Shown here: in pieces, positions 1-6,455 of the stretch
Numbering within the stretch: position 1 is the stretch's first letter
Layout: every line of letters begins with the position of its first letter
NCBI GenBank assembly: GCA_002427745.1
Contig: DIYF01000047.1
Coordinates: 1 to 16,561, forward strand
DNA from: Roseivirga sp. UBA6061
GTDB lineage: Bacteria; Bacteroidota; Bacteroidia; Cytophagales; Cyclobacteriaceae
DNA length: 16,561 nucleotides
Direction of reading: 5' to 3'
Notes under the pieces: generated by a model
Seen by the model: the letters and a program-made list of their open reading frames with translations, nothing else
What the model was told of the DNA's origin: nothing
Databases searched by the model: none
Position numbers and translations under genes: made by a program

Positions 1-140
1 AAGGCATGGCCGTTTCCATCATGATCGGTCTGCTGTTCGGTACTATCATTACCCTGGTATTTATACCTGCGTTCTACAGCATTCTGTTCAAAGTGAGCTA
101 CAAGGGATATCAGTTTGATAAAGGACTGTTAGATGAGTAA
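1..140 (+). CDS. RND-type efflux permease, C-terminal fragment
   Basis: This is the last 45 codons of a gene that begins before the window, read in the frame starting at base 3 and ending with TAA at 138-140. The fragment begins GMAVSIMIGLLFGTIITLVF and is one hydrophobic helix followed by a short, charged cytoplasmic tail. That pattern (small residues, GLLFGT, then a Pro in FIPAFYS) is typical of the final transmembrane helix of AcrB/HAE-family RND pumps, which export drugs, metals or lipids using the proton gradient. The substrate cannot be told from the tail. The stop codon overlaps the ATG of the next gene (ATGAGTAA, 133-140), so the two are probably translationally coupled. Confidence 0.75.
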   Translation, partial: GMAVSIMIGLLFGTIITLVFIPAFYSILFKVSYKGYQFDKGLLDE

Positions 141-828
141 ATCTGAGATATATCAAAGGCTGTATAATGGGCGGTTTGAACTGTTTTTTGGCAGTCTGCT
201 GGCCATCATGTTTGGCTCTTTGGTCGTGCCATTGTCATTTTATGAGAGAGTACTGTCACCAGTACTCTTTCTGCTCAACCTGATAACCGGCACCCTGTTG
301 ATTTCTCACAGAAAGGGACTCGTCAGGTTTTTTATACTTCTGTTTGCAGCTTCGCTTATATCCTTTGGTTTCGACTTTATCGAAAAGCCCGAACAGATAG
401 GCTTTGTGGAATACATCAGGTTGATTGTCTATTTCCTCTTCTACATTGTGGTGACGATAGAGATCGTCAAACAGGTATGGCATGCTCAGAAGGTGAGTAA
501 AAACGTAATCATGGGGCTGATGAGCGGGTACATTTCTATAGGTCTGCTGGGCTTCTTCCTGTTCCTGAGTATTGAACTGGTTACACCAGGCTCTTTTAAC
601 GGTCTGTTGATGGATGATATCTCGGATGCAGGGGCCAAGGTTGATTCCCTGATCTACTACAGCTATATCACACTGCTCACTATAGGCTATGGAGAGATTT
701 ACCCGGTAACGGCAGTGGCTCAGAAAGCCGCCATTTTGGTAGGCCTTATGGGGCAGTTCTATTTAGTCATCATTACGGCTGTGGTAGTAGAGAAATATAT
801 CCGACATTCGCAGAATAACAGTAAATAA
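133..828 (+). CDS. Potassium-channel-like membrane protein (Ion_trans_2 pore)
   Basis: The product is a 231-residue inner-membrane protein predicted to conduct K+ passively. The pore signature is clear: the selectivity filter TIGYGE at about residues 183-188 follows a pore helix (about 172-182) and lies between two long hydrophobic helices (about 126-149 and 197-219). Four more hydrophobic segments precede the pore, at about 17-34, 41-57, 63-80 and 94-113, giving a six-helix layout. The fourth lacks the regularly spaced Arg/Lys of a voltage sensor, so voltage gating is unlikely. The C-terminus ends about 12 residues after the last helix, so there is no RCK/TrkA or cyclic-nucleotide-binding gating domain. 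The start at 133 overlaps the preceding stop by 8 bp, and a nucleotide cyclase follows 4 bp after the stop. The channel assignment is firm; its gating is unknown. Confidence 0.85.
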   Translation: MSKSEIYQRLYNGRFELFFGSLLAIMFGSLVVPLSFYERVLSPVLFLLNLITGTLLISHRKGLVRFFILLFAASLISFGFDFIEKPEQIGFVEYIRLIVYFLFYIVVTIEIVKQVWHAQKVSKNVIMGLMSGYISIGLLGFFLFLSIELVTPGSFNGLLMDDISDAGAKVDSLIYYSYITLLTIGYGEIYPVTAVAQKAAILVGLMGQFYLVIITAVVVEKYIRHSQNNSK

Positions 829-832
829 CCAG

Positions 833-1879
833 ATGAATAAAGGCAAATGGTTACTTATCAGGGACTACAGCATTGGCTGGACTGTCGCGCTGATGATTTA
901 CAATCTGGTACATTCTGTAGGTACTATAGAAGAAGATGGCATTGCTATAAGTCTTGAACAAAGTCTGTTGTTAGCCCCCTTGTTCGGGGTGCTGATGGGC
1001 TTTGTTTTTGGCTTTGCCCAAATGAGCTTTGAGCGATACTACAATAAACGAACACCCCTTCCCAAACTTTTCCTTATTCGCTTTTCTTTATCGCTGGCTG
1101 TACTTGTAGCTGTTACCCTGGTAGCCTTTGTGGTGTTTATGGAAATCATGGATATAGGCGATATGGGGCTCTTTGAGTTTGTTTTTAACCCACCCATTTT
1201 CGTGTTCTATGGCTACATTCTTCTGGTAGATTTCCTTATGGCGGTGTTCAGGCAGATGAACCTGATGTTGGGGCCCGGAACCCTCAGGAAACTCATCAAG
1301 GGAGAGTTCTATAGTCCGCGTGAGGAAGATCGGATTTTTATGTTTCTCGACCTGAAATCTTCCACAGCCATGGCAGAAGAACTGGGGCATTTCAAGTACA
1401 GTCGTATGATCCAGGACTGCTTTGATGACCTGGCCGTTGTGACGCGTGCTGAAGCCGAAATTTACCAGTATGTAGGTGATGAAGCAGTACTTACCTGGCA
1501 TAGCCGTGAGGGACTGAAAGATCAGAACTGTATCATGGCCTACTTTCATTTTAAGGAAAGGATTGATGCAAGAAGCGAGCATTATCTGTCAAATTATGGT
1601 GTGAAGCCCTTTTTTAAAGCAGGACTGAACATGGGCAAGGTTACCGTGGCAGAAGTAGGTAAGCTGAAAAAGGAAATAGCCTATCACGGAGATACTATTA
1701 ATACTGCCGCGCGTATTCAGGGAAAGTGTAATGAGTTTCAGAGCGAAGTTCTTATCTCTGAACAGCTCAAAAAAGCCCTGGCAGAAAGTGATAGCTACCA
1801 TACGCAACACCTCGGAGATATTCCGCTGAAGGGCAAGGCAGACCATGTGGCCATCTACTCGGTGACCGCCACTACCTGA
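833..1879 (+). CDS. Membrane-anchored class III adenylate/guanylate cyclase
   Basis: The product is a 348-residue protein with about four N-terminal transmembrane helices (roughly residues 14-30, 45-64, 82-105 and 120-140) and a cytoplasmic class III nucleotide cyclase domain (about 165-345). The metal-binding aspartates are D173 (FLDLKSST) and D216 (YVGDEAV). The transition-state Asn and Arg are N290 and R294 (GDTINTAARIQ), so catalysis looks intact. The two positions that normally specify adenine (Lys and Asp/Thr) align with Gln212 and Ala283 by motif spacing, so ATP as substrate should not be assumed. No HAMP or PAS domain is visible; sensing would have to use the membrane domain. The gene sits 4 bp after the channel gene, implying co-expression. 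Class III cyclases usually act as dimers. Confidence 0.88.
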   Translation: MNKGKWLLIRDYSIGWTVALMIYNLVHSVGTIEEDGIAISLEQSLLLAPLFGVLMGFVFGFAQMSFERYYNKRTPLPKLFLIRFSLSLAVLVAVTLVAFVVFMEIMDIGDMGLFEFVFNPPIFVFYGYILLVDFLMAVFRQMNLMLGPGTLRKLIKGEFYSPREEDRIFMFLDLKSSTAMAEELGHFKYSRMIQDCFDDLAVVTRAEAEIYQYVGDEAVLTWHSREGLKDQNCIMAYFHFKERIDARSEHYLSNYGVKPFFKAGLNMGKVTVAEVGKLKKEIAYHGDTINTAARIQGKCNEFQSEVLISEQLKKALAESDSYHTQHLGDIPLKGKADHVAIYSVTATT

Positions 1880-1935
1880 CCTCATAACTTCATCCCCGAA
1901 CTATTCCAGTTCACTTAACCAAAGTGCAGGTTCAC

Positions 1936-3132
1936 ATGTACGAGGTGGCGGTTGACCAAAACCGGCACAAGCCCCTTATTAAGCGGGCTTTAAATTTGGT
2001 TGACAGGGTACGACCGATTTATATGAGATTAGAAATATACACCATGATGAAAGGGGTGTGGCTGGTACTGGGAACCCAGCTGCTTTTTTTGTCAATAGCC
2101 CAGTTTATCTTCGGAGCCAGAAAACAACTTCCGCTAACCTTTATTTGCCTGGTAATAGCGCTCTGGTTTGTGAGAAAATTCTTCAGAGGAGCCTGGGAAG
2201 AGTACTACCTGCTGAACATTATTATGGGAGGGAGGAAAGAAATATTTCTCGGGCCACTGATGCTGATGCATTTACGCATGCTCACGCAGACCGTAAATCG
2301 TCAGTGGGTTTTGAAACATCTCGCCCTTCCTGTTGCCGTTTATTTGATTTATCTGGTGATCAGTACCGGGTATTGGGATTATTATGAGAGTATTTACCGG
2401 GAGTTTTTCCTGACTTATCTGATCGTACTGATCATCAGCCTCTGGTACTATTATTTTCTTTGTGTTCGTGAATTCAGAGCCGAGCTTAAGCATAAGTTGA
2501 TTCCGAAAGCCTATACCAGACACCTGGTGTTTTTCAGGGCGTTCTTTCTCTACTACCTGTTTATGCCCATCTTAAACCTGGCAGGGGAGCTCACCTATTA
2601 TAAAAACTATGAGCTAATCAATACCAGCTGGCTTTATTTAGATGTCGATGCCTTCTACGATTACATACACAATCCCTATTTTTTCGTGCTGGCATTTTTC
2701 CTCTTTATCTATGGCCTGGCAGAGACGCGTTACTTCAAAAACCTGTTTCTCGCCCGGGATATTATTGTCAGGGAACCTGCCCCTGAGAAAGTAGATAAAA
2801 TTGATCAGCTGGTAAAGCTGCATTTTCATGAAGATAAGCTCTTTCTACAGTCAGAATTGACCCTGGCCATGGCGGCCCGTACCATTGGTTGTAGCCGAAA
2901 GGACTTTAATGATTATCTCAAAGAGCGTGATCTCAGTTTTACCGAGTTTGTGAATCAGCTGAAGGTAGCAGAGTTTAAGGAGTTGATTATCAAAGAAGAA
3001 AACCAGGTTTATGATATGGTAAGCGTGGCCGAAAAAGCCGGTTTCAGGTCAAAGGCCACGTTTAACAGGGTTTTTAAACAGCTGGAGGGCATAACACCCC
3101 GAGACTATAGAAAATCACTGATGGAGGTTTAA
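1936..3132 (+). CDS. Membrane-embedded AraC-family transcriptional regulator
   Basis: The product is 398 residues from the ATG at 1936. An in-frame GTG at 1924 would add four residues; the ATG is preferred, and no Shine-Dalgarno decides between them. About six hydrophobic helices fill residues 41-263 (near 41-60, 65-80, 129-145, 156-177, 198-217 and 247-263). The last ~105 residues form an AraC-type DNA-binding domain with two helix-turn-helices, one around 311-332 and one around 362-391 (AEKAGFRSKATFNRVFK, then the usual GITPRDYR ending). This layout is common in Bacteroidota and suggests a transcription factor that senses a membrane or extracytoplasmic signal while tethered to the membrane. 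The target is unknown; the neighbouring channel/cyclase genes and the convergent lipoprotein operon are candidates. It lies 56 bp after the cyclase, so it may belong to the same transcript. Confidence 0.85.
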   Translation: MYEVAVDQNRHKPLIKRALNLVDRVRPIYMRLEIYTMMKGVWLVLGTQLLFLSIAQFIFGARKQLPLTFICLVIALWFVRKFFRGAWEEYYLLNIIMGGRKEIFLGPLMLMHLRMLTQTVNRQWVLKHLALPVAVYLIYLVISTGYWDYYESIYREFFLTYLIVLIISLWYYYFLCVREFRAELKHKLIPKAYTRHLVFFRAFFLYYLFMPILNLAGELTYYKNYELINTSWLYLDVDAFYDYIHNPYFFVLAFFLFIYGLAETRYFKNLFLARDIIVREPAPEKVDKIDQLVKLHFHEDKLFLQSELTLAMAARTIGCSRKDFNDYLKERDLSFTEFVNQLKVAEFKELIIKEENQVYDMVSVAEKAGFRSKATFNRVFKQLEGITPRDYRKSLMEV

Positions 3133-3167
3133 AAAGGTGAGGACACTGCCTTTCGGCAAGTGCCCTC
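3128..3167 (-). terminator. Intrinsic terminator of the minus-strand operon
   Basis: An imperfect hairpin occupies 3139-3167: the arms GAGGACACTGCC and GGCAAGTGCCCTC surround a TTTC loop, with one mismatch and one bulged base. On the minus strand it is followed by a T-run (CCTTTTTAAA), as expected for a rho-independent terminator of the lipoprotein operon whose last stop codon is at 3184. The plus strand has no T-run after the hairpin, so termination of the AraC gene there would be weaker. The T-run lies inside the last codons of the AraC gene. Confidence 0.65.
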
Positions 3168-3183
3168 TGGGGTACAAACAAAC

Positions 3184-3738
3184 TCAATCTTCAGTAAGCT
3201 GTGTGAGCGGGCCCACGTACGAACCCGTCACGGTTTCGTCATCTTCAGTTTTTAGAATAAAGTTGATTGTAAACTCTCCGTCATCCTGCTTGATGTGTAG
3301 GGTAACTTCTTTCATTTGTATACCCGGTTGCGGAAAGGTCATAGCATCGGTGAAGTCTACGACCAGAGAAGACTCCGACACCGTTCCGGGCAATTTTTCG
3401 GCAGACCATACATACTTGCCATCCTGGAGTGAACTGGCACTGAACGAATTCAGGTTGAAGTAAATGATCGTCCCCTCATTTTCTGGCTGGCCTTCATTAT
3501 TGATGGTAATGCCCTCCGTAAACAGGGCGATATCATAGTCGGCCGCATTATTGTTGACCTCATTCCAGTCTTTGACAATGCCGTGGCTCAGTTCAAAGAT
3601 CTGCTCGTTGTACACCAGCTCGTTGGGTATAGGCCAGTCCGGAACAGGTTCATTGTTATCGCATGAGCTGATACCCAAAGTCATAAAGAGCAGGGCCATT
3701 AAGGCCATAAGTGATTGTGTTTTTTTCATCGTTGTCAT
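3184..3738 (-). CDS. Putative envelope lipoprotein, paralogue of the one at 5058-5657
   Basis: The product is a 184-residue predicted lipoprotein. The N-terminus MKKTQSL-hydrophobic-LGISSC gives an SPII lipobox with the lipidated cysteine at residue 26. The acidic residues just after it (CDNNE) could act as a Bacteroidota surface-export signal, but this is tentative. An internal Met at residue 4 (MKKTQ) is an equally plausible start. The mature part has no family I recognise. It shares with the upstream lipoprotein the core NN-AADYDIALFTEGI-IN-EGQPEN-G and a similar C-terminal beta-strand pattern ending TVTG-Y-G-L, so the two are clear duplicates. The many polar residues and alternating hydrophobics suggest an all-beta fold. 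It is the last gene of the minus-strand operon, 73 bp after the EreA-like gene. Function is unknown. Confidence 0.8.
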   Translation of the reverse strand: MTTMKKTQSLMALMALLFMTLGISSCDNNEPVPDWPIPNELVYNEQIFELSHGIVKDWNEVNNNAADYDIALFTEGITINNEGQPENEGTIIYFNLNSFSASSLQDGKYVWSAEKLPGTVSESSLVVDFTDAMTFPQPGIQMKEVTLHIKQDDGEFTINFILKTEDDETVTGSYVGPLTQLTED

Positions 3739-3811
3739 ATTTGTTGGTTTTTGAATGTGCAGGCGACCAGACCACGGCCGCCTTTCCTTTGAATGTTTTT
3801 AAATCGTCCGG

Positions 3812-5050
3812 TTAGAAATTCTGCTTTGCTTTGTGATCATCAGGACTGATCAGCATAAAGTCATAGCTGTATATCTCGTATGCTTCCCTCTTTGTGCAGC
3901 TGAGCTTTCCTTCTTTGATAAGGGCTCTCAACGGACGCAGGTCTATCAACGCCCATTCTTCTTTTTTGCCCTGTTTCATAAAGTTGGTGCTGTTTTCCCA
4001 ACCCTTTTTCCCGATCAGATCTTTACCATTGCGGAAGCGTTTCATATGGCGAATCGTCAGAAACCCGGACTGGTTCTTTTCAGCCACCTCTCTGACATGC
4101 TGGCCAATGTCATCCACTCCAAAAGGAGACTTGCCCCGGGTCAGGTGTACACTGCCAAATTTCAGAAAGACTTTGGCCTGGCTATTGCCGGCTGAAGCCA
4201 CGGTAAGGAGACTGTCAAAATTGGCCTTCATATAGTTGGCTCTTTTCTGATTACTGGGCCTGTTATTTTCCAGTTCGCAGTAAATATTCCAGCTTATGCG
4301 CATGGCGTCTACTCTGCTCTTCGACTCCTCGTCTACACTGACCAGATTGAGAAACTTATCAATGTTCTCACTCCATAAGAGCTCACATCCCATCTTAAAT
4401 TTCCCTTTCAATACCTCCTTTTTATTCCACTTGCGTACGGTGGATTTGCTTTCCTCATACAGAGCCGTCAGTTCAGCACTTTTATTTGACACATTTTCAT
4501 AAAGTGTATCGAAGTGCATTTCATAGGAGAAGGTATGTTCCTGGTCCAACCCCCAGAACCTGAAACCCGTATCTACGGCCTTTTGCAGAAACAAGGCATC
4601 CTCTCTATGGTTGGAAAAAACCAGAGGCGTGATTTGCATAAGCTTACTGCCATAGGCTTTGTTGGCCTGACGGATATTTTCAAGCATACCTCCGGTCTTT
4701 TTTGATAGCCCGGTAAGTGTATTGGCCTGGTAAGGTCCCATTTCCATGGCGAAATGTTTGAAACCTTCCGCTCCGAGTAAATCAAGAAAACCAGTTGTAA
4801 AGAAACTCAGTTGCTCCGAATGGTGTAGCTCGGCCAGACCCACAAATTGGTTCTGGCTAAGCTCCTTTTTCAGTATTTCGCTGACCGGACCAGTCAGCTG
4901 ATGATCCGGCCCCAGTGTGAAATAGGTTGTATGCTCCTGAAGGGCTGTATTAAGGTCAGTTTCCTGTCCCCGCAGTGAATTGCCTGCGAGCAACATAAGG
5001 ATACATAGAAACCTGTTTACTGTTTTGAGTGTGTTTGTCTGTAGTCCCAT
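3812..5050 (-). CDS. Secreted EreA/ChaN-superfamily-like protein
   Basis: The product is 412 residues with an N-terminal signal peptide (hydrophobic LCILMLLAG, probable cleavage after LRG near residue 28). The core resembles the erythromycin-esterase / ChaN-Tiki clan. It has VGLAELHHSE at about 70-79 (H76 in the position of the catalytic His of the GE-TH motif), FAMEMG with E103 about 27 residues later (the second catalytic acid), and FGSVHL with H302 near the end, matching the third His. The spacing and order agree with EreB-type enzymes, but overall similarity looks remote, so macrolide hydrolysis should not be inferred; haem binding or another hydrolase role is equally possible. The gene starts 7 bp after the stop of one lipoprotein gene and is followed by its paralogue, so all three are probably made together and act in the periplasm or outer membrane. 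Confidence 0.6.
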   Translation of the reverse strand: MGLQTNTLKTVNRFLCILMLLAGNSLRGQETDLNTALQEHTTYFTLGPDHQLTGPVSEILKKELSQNQFVGLAELHHSEQLSFFTTGFLDLLGAEGFKHFAMEMGPYQANTLTGLSKKTGGMLENIRQANKAYGSKLMQITPLVFSNHREDALFLQKAVDTGFRFWGLDQEHTFSYEMHFDTLYENVSNKSAELTALYEESKSTVRKWNKKEVLKGKFKMGCELLWSENIDKFLNLVSVDEESKSRVDAMRISWNIYCELENNRPSNQKRANYMKANFDSLLTVASAGNSQAKVFLKFGSVHLTRGKSPFGVDDIGQHVREVAEKNQSGFLTIRHMKRFRNGKDLIGKKGWENSTNFMKQGKKEEWALIDLRPLRALIKEGKLSCTKREAYEIYSYDFMLISPDDHKAKQNF

Positions 5051-5057
5051 ATCAGAA

Positions 5058-5657
5058 TCAGTCGTTTGTCTGTTTGATTAAATCCCCGGAATAGTAGCCT
5101 GTCACTGTGCCTCCATCGATTGTGGAGAGGGAGAAGTTCAGCTCATAGCCATCTGAATCTATTCGCACATTGACATTTACTGTGCCGCTGGCCATATAAA
5201 TAGCATTGGGGATAGATGAGGGATCTCCGTTGTAATCGGTTACCACATAAGCCCCGGAGATAGTACCCGGCCCTCTTTCGTTACTGAAAGTGAAAGTACC
5301 ACCGGCAAAATCGCTCGCTGAGTAGGAGTTCATATCAAAGAGTATCAGTGAGCCTGCATTCTCAGGCTGGCCTTCCTCGTTGATGACTATACCTTCGGTA
5401 AACAGGGCGATATCGTAGTCCGCAGCACCATTGTTCACCTCTGCCCAGTCTATCAGTACACCTCCGTCCAGCTGGTAAGTCTGACCGTTGACTTCCATTT
5501 CATTGGGGAGCTGAGGCGCTTCCTCTGAAGATTTGTTACATGATAAAGAGCTTATCAGGCAAAGAGCCAGTACCATCATTGACCGAATGATGCCGTTCTG
5601 GCGTTTTTTGTTTGTTGTGTTGTGTTTCATTGTGTTTTTGTTTGTTGTATTACTCAT
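5058..5657 (-). CDS. Putative envelope lipoprotein, paralogue of the one at 3184-3738
   Basis: The product is 199 residues from the first ATG. A second ATG at codon 10 (MKHNTTNKKRQ) would give a more usual signal-peptide length. The n-region is rich in Asn, Thr and Lys, then a hydrophobic stretch leads to the lipobox SLSC with the lipidated cysteine at residue 40. The mature domain begins with a Ser/Glu-rich linker and shares the NNGAADYDIALFTEGI core and EGQPEN motif with the downstream lipoprotein; I estimate 40-50 % identity by eye. The family is not recognised and no catalytic motif is evident. Its stop is 7 bp before the EreA-like start, so the two are tightly coupled. A surface or periplasmic partner role is an inference from context only. 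Confidence 0.8.
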   Translation of the reverse strand: MSNTTNKNTMKHNTTNKKRQNGIIRSMMVLALCLISSLSCNKSSEEAPQLPNEMEVNGQTYQLDGGVLIDWAEVNNGAADYDIALFTEGIVINEEGQPENAGSLILFDMNSYSASDFAGGTFTFSNERGPGTISGAYVVTDYNGDPSSIPNAIYMASGTVNVNVRIDSDGYELNFSLSTIDGGTVTGYYSGDLIKQTND

Positions 5658-5676
5658 TGTTGTTTTGACCCCGGGC

Positions 5677-5874
5677 TCAGTTGAAAAATTCTGTATGACA
5701 GGAGAGGTGCCTTGACCATAGAGCGCCCTTGAATTCCTGTCCGGTAAAAGACTTCAACTGACTGGTGAACAGGTGGGAAGAGCCGACCATCCGTAAACCA
5801 ATGACGCTCGGTACTCCTCTCACAGACTGCCCTTTCACGGGGCATCCCTTTTTTCTTGTGTTAGTGTTATTCAT
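5677..5874 (-). CDS. Small uncharacterised ORF, doubtful
   Basis: This 65-codon ORF begins MNNTNTRKKG and ends 19 bp before the lipoprotein start. The DNA at its start is loosely like that of the lipoprotein gene (both begin M-N/S-N-T and are A-rich), and its position fits a first gene of the operon. The peptide is basic, contains two cysteines and has no signal peptide, transmembrane helix or recognisable domain. It could equally be a leader region or a non-coding 5' UTR; an upstream in-frame ATG at 5931 would lengthen it. There is no independent evidence of translation. Confidence 0.25.
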   Translation of the reverse strand: MNNTNTRKKGCPVKGQSVRGVPSVIGLRMVGSSHLFTSQLKSFTGQEFKGALWSRHLSCHTEFFN

Positions 5875-5921
5875 AAGTGTTTGTTTGTAACCGGTTGATG
5901 TTCGTTCGAATCCGATGACGC

Positions 5922-5929
5922 CAAATATC
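5922..5929 (-). promoter_or_regulatory. Candidate Bacteroidota -7 element for the minus-strand operon
   Basis: On the minus strand this reads GATATTTG, one mismatch from the Bacteroidota -7 consensus TAnnTTTG, about 48 bp upstream of the 5874 ATG. I could not find a well-spaced TTG at -33, so it is only a candidate. Confidence 0.25.
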
Positions 5930-5972
5930 ACGCAAGAGCAAGGCCATTAGCCTAACTTTTTCTGCTTTCGAG

Positions 5973-6037
5973 GTCTCAAAAAGTCTATTTGAGTCTTTTT
6001 GAGTCGTTTCACCCCGGTTTTTTGGTCTATTTGAGAC
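5973..6037. repeat. 10-bp-phased GTCT repeat array in the divergent control region
   Basis: Starting at 5973 the DNA reads GTCTCAAAAA, GTCTATTTGA, GTCTTTTTGA and GTCGTTTCAC, four consecutive 10-bp units each headed GTC. After a 12-bp gap another GTCTATTTGA occurs at 6025, continuing into GAC. The outer ends also form an inverted pair, GTCTCAAA (5973-5980) and TTTGAGAC (6030-6037). One repeat per helical turn is what a row of regulator-binding sites on one DNA face would look like. The array lies between the divergent lipoprotein operon and the giant surface gene, and could control either. The binding protein is unknown. Confidence 0.55.
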
Positions 6038-6038
6038 A

Positions 6039-6050
6039 TTTCTTAAGAAA
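6039..6050. promoter_or_regulatory. 12-bp perfect palindrome
   Basis: TTTCTTAAGAAA is a perfect palindrome 1 bp after the phased GTCT array. It may be part of the same operator cluster. It is AT-rich and short enough that chance cannot be excluded. Confidence 0.3.
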
Positions 6051-6384
6051 AGAAAGTGCTCATCAGACTCCGGCTATCACCCGGACAGGTGAGAGAAACC
6101 TGAGAGTTGTGCCATACCTGGTACAGTAGGTGATGCAAAATGATACAATGTGTCATCAGGACAGGACCGCTCCGGGAACAGACCGCGCAGTGGTTGAGCG
6201 TTCGTAACAAAATTTGCATCCTTCAGAACATATTCCGGTTTTAGAAACTCTTATTCGCTTTATTTGCGCATACCTGTCGGCTGCGTGTTGACAGCTCCTC
6301 AGTCCAGATATTTTTCTCCCCCGCTTCATCAGCCCGTTGAGGGACAGATAATCGTCAAACTCACTTTCGGAACAAGCAGGCATT

Positions 6385-6410
6385 CGTTCAGAACAAAAAT
6401 TTCCTGAACG
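6385..6410. promoter_or_regulatory. Inverted repeat CGTTCAG-N12-CTGAACG
   Basis: Two perfect 7-bp arms (6385-6391 and 6404-6410) flank the 12-bp A/T-rich spacer AACAAAAATTTC; their centres are 19 bp apart, about two helical turns. The last arm ends 45 bp before the ATG of the giant gene. The geometry fits an operator for a dimeric regulator close to or inside the promoter, or a hairpin in the 5' leader. No T-run follows, so it is not an intrinsic terminator. Confidence 0.4.
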
Positions 6411-6455
6411 GTGTAGCACGATCTATTTTGCTTTTAAATCATTCAAAACACGTAT

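Larger units (their letters stand above)
5875..6455. other. Divergent intergenic control region, no supported gene
   Basis: These 581 bp separate the minus-strand lipoprotein operon from the giant plus-strand gene. Apart from the elements listed separately I see only a short direct similarity, GTTCnnAACAAAA followed by TTT, at 6200-6216 and 6386-6402. The possible ORFs here have no recognisable protein features. A weak -7-like element, TATTTTG, lies at 6424-6430 about 25 bp before the giant gene's ATG, without a matching -33 TTG. The region probably includes both promoters and a long 5' leader. Confidence 0.6.

Noticed and set aside
133..1879. A Pycsar-type antiphage system
   Set aside because: There is a cyclase next to a membrane protein, but the channel has no cyclic-nucleotide-binding domain and the cyclase is itself membrane-anchored, so the defining effector features are missing.
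3137..3463. A 108-codon plus-strand ORF over the end of the lipoprotein gene
   Set aside because: It begins within the terminator hairpin and is antisense to a lipoprotein supported by a lipobox and a paralogue.
5973..6037. A CRISPR array
   Set aside because: Units are 10 bp with no spacers of uniform length, and no cas gene is nearby.
6086..6155. Small hairpin CAGGT-N7-ACCTG and an imperfect dyad TGATACAATGTGTCATCA
   Set aside because: Both are short or bulged and lack a T-run or conserved spacing, so chance is the simplest explanation.
6156..6419. An 87-codon minus-strand ORF in the control region
   Set aside because: It is rich in Cys, Arg and Ser with no domain, no signal peptide and no convincing start, and it overlaps the inverted repeat.
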